Assembly (NCBI GenBank): GCA_963402885.1
Contig: OY727095.1
Span: 1,617,001 to 1,681,000, forward strand
DNA: 64,000 bases
Direction of reading: 5' to 3'
DNA from: Antedon bifida
Taxonomy: Eukaryota; Echinodermata; Crinoidea; Comatulida; Antedonidae
In this document: positions 35,501 through 44,724 of the stretch, in pieces
Position numbering within the stretch: the first letter of the stretch is position 1
Layout of the letters: each line of letters opens with the position of its first letter
Made by a program: the position numbers and the translations under genes
The notes under the pieces: generated by a model
Databases searched by the model: none
What the model was told of the DNA's origin: nothing
The model's input: only the letters and a program-made list of their open reading frames with translations

Positions 35501-36072
35501 TAATCTGTAGTCCTTATCTGTATAAGTTTAATCTGCATAATTGCAGATTATCAGGTCAAGTTATGAATGGTATGATCAGAGAGTGTTCTAGTAGACGAGT
35601 TACCCTGAAAGTATCTACACTGGATATAAGTGATAATAATCTGAGTCAAATCGATGCTGCTTCATTGTCATATTTAATCTGTAGTCCTAATCTGCAGATA
35701 CTTTATCTGCATAATTGCAGATTATCAGGTCAAGTTATGAATGGTATGATCAGAGAGTGTTCTAGTAGACGAGTTACCCTGAGAGTATCTACAGTGTCTA
35801 CACTGGATATAAGTGATAATAATCTGAGTCAAATCGATGCTGCTTCATTGGCATATTTAATCTGTAGTCCTACTCTGTATAAGTTTAATCTGCATAATTG
35901 TAGTTTATCAGGTCAAGTCATGAAGGGTATGATCAGAAAGTGTTCTAGTAAAGGTGTTACCTTGAGAGTACGTGAACTGGATATAAGTGATAATAATCTG
36001 AGTCAAATCGATGTTGCTTCATTGGGTCTGTTTCTGCTGCATAACGCAATTTTACCGGTTATTTTTAAATAG
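29572..36072 (+). CDS. NLR-A: tandem-DED NACHT LRR receptor, C-terminally truncated
   Basis: Coding exons 29572-29587, 30373-30906, 31415-31477, 32357-36072, all joined in phase 1: 4329 nt, 1442 residues. Residues about 12-86 match a death effector domain (FRQLVTDIA, LKLLYKD, VIDLLQDL); about 105-183 look like a second DED with WSLIMDFED and FLTRLG. A charged linker exon follows. NACHT has Walker A GEGGIGKTT at 285-293, Walker B LLLDGLDEL at 369-377 and sensor TSR at 401-403, then a helical region (NPMLLLSICMMWEEE). LRRs start at about 842. NLRs of this build act in the cytosol as stress or microbe sensors that oligomerise through NACHT; DEDs recruit DED partners such as caspases. In the eleventh LRR unit the frame enters inserted DNA after ASLG, adds 14 foreign residues and stops at 36072. 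The original end lies at 39825-40530. Ligand and function are unknown; whether the short form works is open. Confidence 0.88.
34267..36025 (+). repeat. NLR-A LRR array, 11 units of about 170 bp
   Basis: Each unit encodes about 56 residues: LDISDNNLSQIDAASLSYLI then LHNCSLSGQVMNGMIRECSS. This is two ribonuclease-inhibitor-like LRRs of about 28 each. Unit 5 is shortened. Units 2 and 9 are almost identical in protein and DNA, far closer to each other than to NLR-B units, so the array has been homogenised within the gene. Confidence 0.9.
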
Positions 36073-36089
36073 ATTAAAAATAGATAACA

Positions 36090-36591
36090 ACTAGAGGGTA
36101 CTCCGAGAGTACAAACCTCCGCCTACTGTAAAATTCCCCTACATAAAATGCCCCCTGAATATTTTTTTTTTAAATTGTTTTTATAAGTGTAAATATGCTA
36201 ACTGCACACTACAAAGTTGTGGATGACAGTGTGGTGAAATGGTTATGTATCCAGCCTCTCACAGTTGAGATCGCTGGTTCAAGTCCCACTGAGGTTTTTT
36301 TTTAATTATTTTTTTATTTCTTTTTTTTTTGTGGACCTTGATCTTTGACCCTGACCCTTCAAAATTTAACCACAATTATATGATGTGTCATTGATCATTG
36401 TGGCTAAGTTTGGTGAGAATCGGATAAAAACTGTGGTCTCTAGGTAGTAAAATAGTTTTTTGTTAGTTGTGACCTTGACCTATGACCTTTTCCCCTCAAA
36501 TTCGAACTCGTCCGAGCTTTTTGGTCATAGATCATTGTTGTTAAATTTGGTGAGAATCGGATAAAAACTGTGGCCTCCAGGCTGTTCACAG

Positions 36592-36622
<31 letters not shown>

Positions 36623-36668
36623 CACACAAACATACAGGGGTGAAAACATAACCTCCTTGGCGGAGGTA
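36090..36668 (+). mobile_element. tRNA-headed SINE-like element with ACCTCCGCC ends
   Basis: A tRNA-like segment at 36225-36297 has TGGTGAAATGG (A-box-like) and GGTTCAAGTCC (B box). The tail has two related modules, GTGACCTTGACCTATGACC and TTTGGTGAGAATCGGATAAA (the latter twice), then a CA-dinucleotide run. ACCTCCGCC near 36115 and GGCGGAGGT at 36659-36667 form inverted ends. The tail type is widespread in marine invertebrate genomes from general knowledge; its family name was not verified. Confidence 0.7.
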
Positions 36669-36756
36669 ATAACAAGACCGCGTTTCTGCTCAATTTGTGC
36701 TCCGAAATAACCGGTTAAATCTATGGGTGGTCGTCGAGCAAAACGTCATCATTACC

Positions 36757-36905
36757 CAAAATGCAATACACTCAGACGGAAGTAGTAAGTTGGCTGTTGT
36801 TTACATCGACATCATACATCACGACAGACTGAAACCCTTTGTCGAACAATCCGTCAGAACAAGGTATGGCCGAAAAATTAACCCTCCTGCTAGATATGAC
36901 AATTA
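36757..36905 (+). pseudogene. Gypsy-type LTR retrotransposon polyprotein, C-terminal remnant
   Basis: The frame ends HHDRLKPF, then RTRYGRKINPPARYDN and stop at 36903-36905. A DRLKP motif followed by R-G-R-x-x-x-P-x-R-Y is the usual end of the integrase part of Ty3/Gypsy polyproteins. Everything upstream (RT, RNase H, integrase core) is missing, so the element is 5' truncated. Confidence 0.75.
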
Positions 36906-38133
36906 ATTCAACATGATCGACTTGTCATTCTGTTGTTTTTAAAGTTTTTACTTTAATTTGCAATTTCCTTAATAGGCTTAAAATTTAAGTTTATGAAGAA
37001 GTTTGTTTTCAAATATTTTTTTTTTCGTTAAATGGATTTTTTTTAAAATCTCATTGTAAATATCATAATATAGTACATTTAGTTTTTTAGATTGTATAAC
37101 CTTGTTTACCAGATTTACTCACTGCCGAGAACAGAGTAAATGTGAGAGGTTTACTTGTTCAATGCCGATCATTAATTCTATTTTTTTAAATTTACTCCGA
37201 CTACGGTATGTGTTAGGCAATCACTTTTTCTTGAGTTTAATATTATTTTGTCTTTTACTTTGTGATTTATGTTATGGTGTCTTGATTAGATTATACACTT
37301 CATTGTGTTCTGATCATCATGTCGACTATTGGCACTCGATTAAGTTCCATTTAGTGTCGTTCCTGAACATGATATATATTTATCTAGGGATTAAATGACC
37401 TGCGACCAGGCAAATTCGAATAGCCACATCGATAGTCAAAATTTGTCATTGTTCTTGTCACGTTAGATTTATTATCCATAGAACTGTTTATTCCGACATT
37501 AGATCGTACCTGATCTTAACTTTCGCGTTTATGGGTTTTAAACAACCGGCGATGAATGGAAATAAACGTTTTGGATTTTATTAATTACATGTATGTTTTG
37601 TTCTATATTTGGTAATTTTTTCCTCTTCTTAAAATTTGTTTGCTTAATTATTACCTTGTGTACTAACTCCGCCGTACTTTCCGACAACGTTATACAAATA
37701 TTTGAAAACATGTTACGATGTATACTATATCACCATTCTTTTTACTCTCCTTCACTTGTGTTTTTCAATCTATACTTTCTATTTCTCAATGATGGTTCAC
37801 TTTTGCATAAACTTATTTTAATTAATTGCATGTTTTAAAACTTATAATATTTTATATTTTGTTATATATATATATATGTGATGACGAATTTTCATTACTT
37901 GTTTATTTTTAATTACTAGTAGAAGTAGTAATGTATTATCATCATTATATTTTAATTTTGGAATGATAGTTCATTCCCTTTACTTGATATTACTTGATTT
38001 TGTTTTTAAATTTAATTAGCTTACAGTTTTAATAATTTTCACATTTACTTAATTACTTAATTTCTTTTATATTACAATTATGTTTTATTTTAAATATACG
38101 AAGTGGGACACTTCTTTGGTAGAGAGGGAATAA

Positions 38134-38597
38134 TGTAACACTCTGACCATCAGGTCAACAACCCTTTTTCACTATTTCTCCCTACTCCATCTATTAACAT
38201 TCCTAGTGGTTTCTTCCTATCCCTAGGTACTCTTTGTTCACTATCCTATAACCCACATCCTTAATCAATTACTGTTTCCTCATCATCATGGAATGTTCCC
38301 TTTACTAAATAGTCCCCTCCCAGTACATGCATATTAATTAGGACCGTTCCTTAAAATATGGATGTACTGGTAAGAGGAGAGGAGAGAAGGAAAAGAGCTT
38401 GGTAGAATAAAACATAGAATAGAGAGAAGAAAACGTATGTAATATAGCCAGAACAGACTGTATTACATTGCATATTTAAATAAAACTGTATCTGACCATA
38501 AACCATATTTGCTGTTGGTACATTTTGTGACTGTGTGAAATCCTGCCGCTGAGACTATATGATATAGTAACGGGTACACAAAAATACAACCGTTACA
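38134..38597 (+). mobile_element. LTR (3' LTR of the Gypsy-type remnant)
   Basis: Begins TGTAACACTCTGACC and ends ACCGTTACA, so it has TG...CA ends with inverted TGTAAC/GTTACA. It is 464 bp. A purine-rich tract, AGAGAGGGAA, sits 3 bp upstream as expected for plus-strand priming next to a 3' LTR. An AATAAA-like signal occurs near 38477. No matching 5' LTR is in the insertion. Confidence 0.75.
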
Positions 38598-38698
38598 ATA
38601 GAATATCGCACGCACATAGTGCCTTTAATAGAATAATGAGTATTAAACAGTGTTTCGTATATTTATGTACCAACATAAATGATAACACATTTCTATGC

Positions 38699-39051
38699 TT
38701 AAAGATGTATTGTCCCCCTGAAAAATAATTTTTAACATTTTTTTTGTTGAATATGCCATTTTAATGTCACATAATAGTTATTGACTTCGACCAAAAATTG
38801 GATTTAAAAAAAATATATTTACCTGAAAAAACTGGAATTTAAAGCAAAAAATGGTCAAATTGGCTGCCAGCCAATGGAATTTTGGTTAAATTTAACCATT
38901 TATTATGTTATTTTATAAGTGAAAACATTATTTTTTCCGGTTTTTTTTCTACGGAAGTGATTAACTTTATTAAAACTACAAAATAACCTATTCAAAGTCT
39001 GATTTAATTAATCTTCATTTTTCATGTTTTTGGGGGACAATACATCTTTAA
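38699..39051. mobile_element. TTAA MITE, AGATGTATTGTCCCCC family, complete
   Basis: TTAA borders with ends AGATGTATTGTCCCCC and GGGGGACAATACATCT. The longest of the three family copies here; the interior is partly palindromic (TTTACCTGAAAAAACTGG, GGCTGCCAGCC). It is nested within the insertion that splits NLR-A. Confidence 0.9.
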
Positions 39052-39824
39052 TAAAATCATATTTAATATATTATCAAAGGCTCTGATAACCTTTGTTTTC
39101 GGTCGGTGTGATGTTTTTCTAAAAAAATTATATGTAAAACGATCAAAGTAAGATTGTTGTGCAATAAATACGCTCGTTTGGATTAAGTTTTTGTTGCTAA
39201 ATTCATCGTTTATAACATAAATTCGGATAATTTTTGCTATAAAATTTGGGTTTTCATAATTAATTAACCATTATCTACTCTCGTTTGGTAGGTATTTGCA
39301 ACTTTCTGAGTCCCCTTTGTTTCCGTTTTGGTGTTTATATAGGACCATCCATACCCTTCGCGAGCGTGTACTAACGCCTCAAATTGCTTAGCTTGGGTAG
39401 TCCCCGGAACTCCACCCCAAATTCCTCTTTTACTTTCGCAAAAATGCTCTTATTTATTATCTGTGATTCTTTTCTATTGCCTGCCATCCTTCCCCGTACT
39501 TTCTCTCCCCCCACAACTGAATAACATATCTTGTGATTTCATTCATCCACATACATGATCGCTTCTTCATTCGACTGTCAAAACCACGAGGAAAACACAC
39601 ATCGTATGCGATGGTATCTGACCCGGGGTCACAACTGTCAATCAAATAACCGTTATTTCGTGTTGCAGCTAAGAATTGCTCAGCGATAACCGGTTAAACG
39701 GCGTTCTAACACCGATTTAAATTGGTGTTTTTAACCGGTTATTTTGCGCTGCCTTTTAACCGGTTACCACAAATTTGTCCTGTTTCTGCTGCCAAGAAAA
39801 TGGAGTTAATTTATTCACACCGAT

Positions 39825-40530
39825 TTTAATCTGTAGTCCTAATCTGGATACGCTTAATCAGGTGAAATCAGGTGAGTATCTATCCTGTATATAAGCGATA
39901 ATAATCTGAGTCAAATCGATGCTGTCTGTAGTCCTAATCTGTATAAGTTTAATCTGCATAATTGTAGTTTATCAGGTCAAGTCATGAAGGGTATGATCAG
40001 AGAGTGTTATAGTAGAGGAGTTAGACTGAGAGTATCTAAACTGTATATAATTTATATTATAAGTTGTATTAATCTGAGTCAACTCGATTATGCTTCCCTG
40101 GCATACATAACTGGTGAAAAAAGTGGTACATTGTGTTGTAAAATTAAACTGAATAATGGTAGTTTATCAGGAGAAATGATCAAGTGTACGATCAGAGAGT
40201 ATTCCAGCGAAATCGCCTTCAAATTTTGCGAACTGGATATAAGCTATAATAATCTGAGTCAAATCGATGCTGCTTCATTGGAACATTTAATTCGTAGTCA
40301 TATTCTGCATAATTACAGTTTTAAACGAGCTGTGAATTGTTTTATCAGTAGATTCAATCTACGAAGTATAAATGTGGCTCTGACCTTAATAAAATTGATG
40401 GCAAATTATTGGGATCTTCCGGTGGTTTTTCACATGGAAGCTTAATATACATAATTGCAGTTTATCAGATGAGGTGAGGAATGATATGATTAGAAAGTGT
40501 CCTAGTTACGAAGTTGAATTAATTTCATAA
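39825..40530 (+). pseudogene. Detached, decayed LRR tail of NLR-A
   Basis: LRR-unit DNA resumes with small internal deletions and frameshifts: e.g. the stretch at 39841-39900 lacks most of one half-unit compared with NLR-A unit 7. Readable pieces include MKGMIRECYSRGV, ELDISYNNLSQIDAASLEHL and a last cap LNIHNCSLSDEVRNDMIRKC ending in TAA at 40528-40530. That cap aligns with the NLR-B C-terminus (LNMHNCNLSFEVKNAMVREC), so it is probably the ancestral end of NLR-A, no longer translated. Confidence 0.82.
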
Positions 40531-41500
40531 CGCAGTTTTCTTTATCAAGTGATATGTTATCTTACTCTCTCCATATTCAACTCAAACATTCATTACTTGT
40601 ACTATAGTTTGATTTTTAAAAATAATATGATCTGAGCATTTAAACATGTTTAAACATTTTATATATCAATTTAACTGAAAGTGTTAATAAATAATCTTAC
40701 ACAATACATAATTGTCTAGATTAATTATACCAATAATACTCTTTATGCCTTTAGAATTGGATAATTTATTTATAGTACAATATGTGATTTAAAAATAATA
40801 CTGTATGTGTGAATTCGTTTTATGTAAGTTGAATAATTTGTGATTAAAATAGTAAAAGAAAATGGTTTAGTTTTTTATTTTTTAACAGCATCGATGAAAG
40901 CAGAAAATGCTGTTAGTTCCTTTAAATCGCACTGTTTCATAACTTTTGGGCACAAGCTTTTTAATACAATGTTTACATAGCATTAGAAAAATAATTAGGA
41001 TTTTATGCTTTTTTTTGGTGTTTTTTACTGAAACGGCTTTTGCATTCCAGACTTTATAATTATTTTGTAAAAATAGCCTAATGTATTAAATAATCGTCAA
41101 AACGAGTTTAGCAATCCTTTGCTTATTAAGTAACGTAAATGCCTTTTTGGAAAAAAGGGAATCCTTACATAATATAATCTTGGATTTACACAATGTCTTC
41201 GATAAATCATGGTATCTATGGATCCAAATGTTTTATGGTTTAACAATTATAAACATAAGATCAACATGGTGCAGACTTGTGTGATGTATTAAACAATGTG
41301 AACAACTATTCTTTTAAAACTTGTCACTACTACTACTAATTGTTCGCCCACACCATTGATACGTCACCAATAATGCACCATCAGCCAAATTGAATCTAAC
41401 CATATATTCAAAAACATTTCTCCATTCGTCATTGAGAGTTTCTGGTTGATGGTGCCCTGTTGTCCATCCCAGTTTAAAATGTATTTATAGACACATGGTC
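40531..41500. other. 3' flank of NLR-A; no gene
   Basis: AT-rich; an AATAAA at about 40687 could be the old polyadenylation signal of NLR-A. No exon or repeat recognised. Confidence 0.4.
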
Positions 41501-41755
41501 TATACCAGTAGTCTGTGCTGTTATTGAGTCACAACACAAGTAAGAAAGACAATACTATTTAAAAAAATTTACATTAAATAAATATAAAAAATAAAACTGA
41601 CGTCGTATAAAAGTAAAGAATACTCTCATAGAGAATTCTTTACTTTTATACGACGTCAGTTTTATTTTTTATATTTATTTAATGTAAATTTTTTTAAATA
41701 GTATTGTCTTTCTTACTTGTGTTGTGACTCAATAACAGCACAGACTACTGGTATA
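41501..41755. repeat. Perfect inverted repeat, 121-bp arms, 13-nt loop
   Basis: Positions 41501-41621 and 41635-41755 are exact reverse complements by base-by-base comparison. The spacer ACTCTCATAGAGA itself has a TCTC/GAGA pairing. Arms contain GACGTC. Unlike transposon ends elsewhere here, the identity is complete. It may be a very recent inverted duplication, a hairpin RNA source or an assembly fold-back. Confidence 0.95.
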
Positions 41756-43378
41756 TAACTCTATTTAATAACAACAATGCCAAAATAATTGTAAACACAT
41801 CACACATAAAACATCTAAAAGAACTTGTTTTTGAACAGTTTCATTCAACATTATCGTTGCTTTGATATAATGAGCAATAGAATTTAACTCGTAAACTCGT
41901 AATTATATTAGGCCTATTTTAAAAGAAATTCATAATTTAAATTAAACACATTATTGAAGTCTGCAAACTGTATTCAAATGTTATAAATTATCAATTTGGA
42001 TTAACGCAGTGGCATTAACGAGAGTAATTAATAACTAGCCCTTGTTTGTTGTTGAAAAACGATTTCTGTTCATAAGTCTACTGTACTACCCGATTCTCAG
42101 TTCTGTATCTCCACATTAACCTACAATGTTTACCCAATAGGCCTATCATATGAAAAGGCCTATTTGTAGCGCACGTGCCTGTACTATATGCCTAATGTTA
42201 AAGGTTAGGTTATGGTATATATGATACTATGAGATACATGTAAAACACATGTTAATTTTGTTTAACCAAGTATTCCTATGATACGGTACTGGAGAAACCT
42301 AGAATACAGTACCGATAATCGAATGACTGTACTCTGATTGTACAGTTTTACTGGGTAATTGTGTATAATTCTAAAAGGCCGACTATTGAGCTAATGAATA
42401 GGGGCAGACTAAACGTGTGCATTCAGATGTAACACAGGATTCAAAACTTGAATAACTAAGTAAATATATAAAGTGAAAGAAATTGTGCATTGACGTCACT
42501 GCTATTCAAAGTAAGTCATCGTATTGGAATTTGCTCATAACACAAATTGAATGTTAAAAAATAAAATCAACTACTCTTGTCACGCAATCACGGGCCACAC
42601 TGCCGCCAAACAACTTCACCCTTCCCTTGCACAATAAAATGTATAACCTAATTTTTTGATATACTAAAATATTATATTTCAAAACTTTGCAAAACGAGGT
42701 GCAAAATTATTTCGTAGCCTAGGCCTACTGTAGGGCCTATGTACATGGAGATATTCGTGGGATATGTATTTATTCTCGTATCAAATCCATTCTATGTGTC
42801 GTATCTAGCTGATGCGCTCACAACAGTAAGAATTTTTCAAATTTTAAACAACAAAACAAAATTAATCACCATCCATAAAAAAACACTTTTAAACATAAAG
42901 TTACTTTAAGTTTTAATAAAAAACAATTGGATAAGCCATTTTAGGCCAAATAAAAAGTTGTTAGTTTCAACACAGGAATTGATTGCCAGTTCAATTAAAT
43001 TTGCCAAAAACCTGTCTTTTACAATCATTTTGTTGATTTGGTTCCTCCTAACACATTAAAAAATTAAGCAATAATGATAACAAATTCTCACAACCAAAAA
43101 GTAAGACTTAAGCCTAATTGTAGATTTTCTAATTTTCTCATAGCCCCATCCTGACTTTTTTTATGAACTTTTTATAGCTATTAACTATGTGAAGTACGAA
43201 CATGAGAATGATATTTTAAACACTGAGACCGCTAGACGTAATGGGCTGGGAAGCTGTTGTAGTACAGTGAACTATTCGAAAAGAGCAGGGAAATGATCGT
43301 CTCCGATTGTGCTGATTTGGACAGGCGTTTTAGTTCTTTTGAATCAAATAACAAGTTATATATAATATATATTCAGTA
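41756..43378. other. No gene seen
   Basis: Intergenic DNA between the inverted repeat and the NLR-B upstream duplication. Several TAGGCCTA octamers; no exon, tRNA or repeat array recognised. Confidence 0.4.
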
Positions 43379-43945
43379 AAATCCAGTTTTGTCTATTTTT
43401 ATCGGACATTGCTTAATTACGATAACACATTTTAGGCCTCATTGAACAATGAGTTAATCAACTAAATAACGATTAAAGAAATAACAAACCAGTAAAAACC
43501 AGTTTTATTATTGTACAGGAATAAAGTGTGCATTCAGACATGAAGCATGAATGGAATAAGTACAACATAAATATTTATTAAGCAAACTTATTATTCAGTA
43601 TAGTGACGCAGTTTGAAATATTGCATAATTGCAATAATTACGTCGGTACCACAGTGATACCTATGTTTAACAAATGAGTTAATCAACTAAATAATGAGAA
43701 ATAGCAAAGCAGTAAAAACCAGTTTTGTCTATTTTATCGGATATTGCTTAATTACGATAACACATTTTAGGCATCTGTTGAACAAATGAGTTAATCAACT
43801 AAATAATGATTAAAGAAATAACAAAACCAGTAAAAACTAGTTTTTTACAGGAATAAAGTGTGTATTCAGTCATGAAGCATGAATGAAATACGAACAACAT
43901 AAATATTTATTAAGCAAATGTATAATTCAGTATAATGACGCACCT
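43379..43945. repeat. 335-bp tandem duplication abutting the NLR-B promoter
   Basis: Unit 1 starts at 43379 and unit 2 at 43714: both carry CAGTTTTGTCTATTTT, GCTTAATTACGATAACACAT, GAGTTAATCAACTAAATAA, GGAATAAAGTGTG and CATGAAGCATGAATG. Unit 2 ends about 13 bp before the TATA box, so it is well placed to affect NLR-B expression; that effect is inference. Confidence 0.88.
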
Positions 43946-43957
43946 ACCTGGACGAAG

Positions 43958-44130
43958 TATATAAAGTATTACTTGTTGTAGCGATTTGTCATTCAGTAAG
44001 GAGAGGCTCGGGCTGGTGGACAACACAACTTGCTTTCAGCATTCAAGATGTATATGCTGTTCATCAAGATTCCTGAGCCTCCTTTGCAAGTAAATCGTAA
44101 CCTTGATGGTACAAGTTACATCAGTAAATT
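43958..44130 (+). promoter_or_regulatory. NLR-B core promoter and first leader exon
   Basis: TATATAAAG at 43958-43966, then TCATTCAGT with the likely start A at 43995, about 35 bp downstream. The leader shares AAGGAGAGGCTCGGGCTGGT and later text with the NLR-A leader and is over 98% alike the 63183-63522 copy. Donor GTAAGT at 44131; joins acceptor at 44569. Confidence 0.82.
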
Positions 44131-44585
44131 GTAAGTATGCCTTTTTTGTGTTTTACATACCGCTGTTCTGTAATATCATCCAATAGTTCCTATAGGCCTA
44201 AATCATGTAAAGTTTTCTAAATATTTTGCATTTACCTCACACCTCATAAACTATTTGTTCGTCCATGTTTAAATTTATTAAGCATATAGGCCTAGCTTGA
44301 TTGAAAATGTTCATCTGGTTTGTAGTAATAAGTAATTAGAAATGTTCCTTTGTCCAAACCAACAATTAGTATGTAAACTAACCTGTAAAGGTTAGTTTAT
44401 ATAGCTTTCACAGCTTTCAAATGACTCTGTAACTTATTAGAACGGAATTACAAATGAATACATTTTTTACACTTGTTGTCTAAATTATGAAATTTGGAAT
44501 GTCTTTTGAAATCTGGAAATCACTTATGCCACTTTAAAATGTACTTATTTCCTTTGTTTTCGCTTACAGAACTGGCGGATGTTAA
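44048..44585 (+). CDS. Upstream ORF 1 in the NLR-B leader, 32 codons, spliced
   Basis: Opens MYMLFIKIPEPPLQV at 44048, runs to the exon end at 44130, and after splicing to 44570 ends LTGGC at the stop 44583-44585. It corresponds to the NLR-A leader ORF over its first 22 codons. Translation is unproven. Confidence 0.4.
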
Positions 44586-44719
44586 ACCCGTCATCTGATA
44601 CACGCTTTGAAAAACATAAACAAGGTATAGGCCTAAGAGTTGTAGGAGGAAGCAAGTCAGGAGAAGCGCCAGAACGACCCACGCCACTAGACATCAGCTT
44701 AACATCTAAAGATATTTGA
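44579..44719 (+). CDS. Upstream ORF 2 in the NLR-B leader, 46 codons
   Basis: A second ATG at 44579 overlaps the end of ORF 1 in another frame and stays open to TGA at 44717-44719, five bases before the NLR ATG at 44725. It is Gly/Ser/Pro-rich and not recognised. NLR-A has no counterpart because its second leader exon is much shorter. It may limit NLR-B translation or be chance. Confidence 0.3.
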   Translation: MLNPSSDTRFEKHKQGIGLRVVGGSKSGEAPERPTPLDISLTSKDI

Positions 44720-44724
44720 TCAAC

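Larger units (their letters stand above)
36026..39824. mobile_element. 3.8-kb nested transposon insertion splitting the NLR-A LRR exon
   Basis: LRR coding sequence stops abruptly after ATTGG at 36025 and resumes at about 39825 with TTTAATCTGTAGTCCT. Between them lie a SINE-like element (36090-36668), the end of a Gypsy-type polyprotein (36757-36905), an LTR (38134-38597), a TTAA MITE (38699-39051) and several AACCGGTTA palindromes near both edges (36055, 36707, 39687, 39735, 39758). The 12-mer TGTTTCTGCTGC is present near both ends (36029 and 39781) and may be a target duplication or chance. The rest (36906-38133, 39052-39780) is AT-rich with no recognised gene. Confidence 0.8.

Noticed and set aside
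37102..37838. Two plus-strand frames between the Gypsy polyprotein end and the LTR as an env gene
   Set aside because: Hydrophobic but without cysteine pattern, signal peptide or cleavage site; AT-rich chance frames are equally likely.
39457..39645. 62-codon minus-strand frame with two CGR-like Cys residues
   Set aside because: Lies in the transposon nest splitting NLR-A; no recognisable similarity or splice support.
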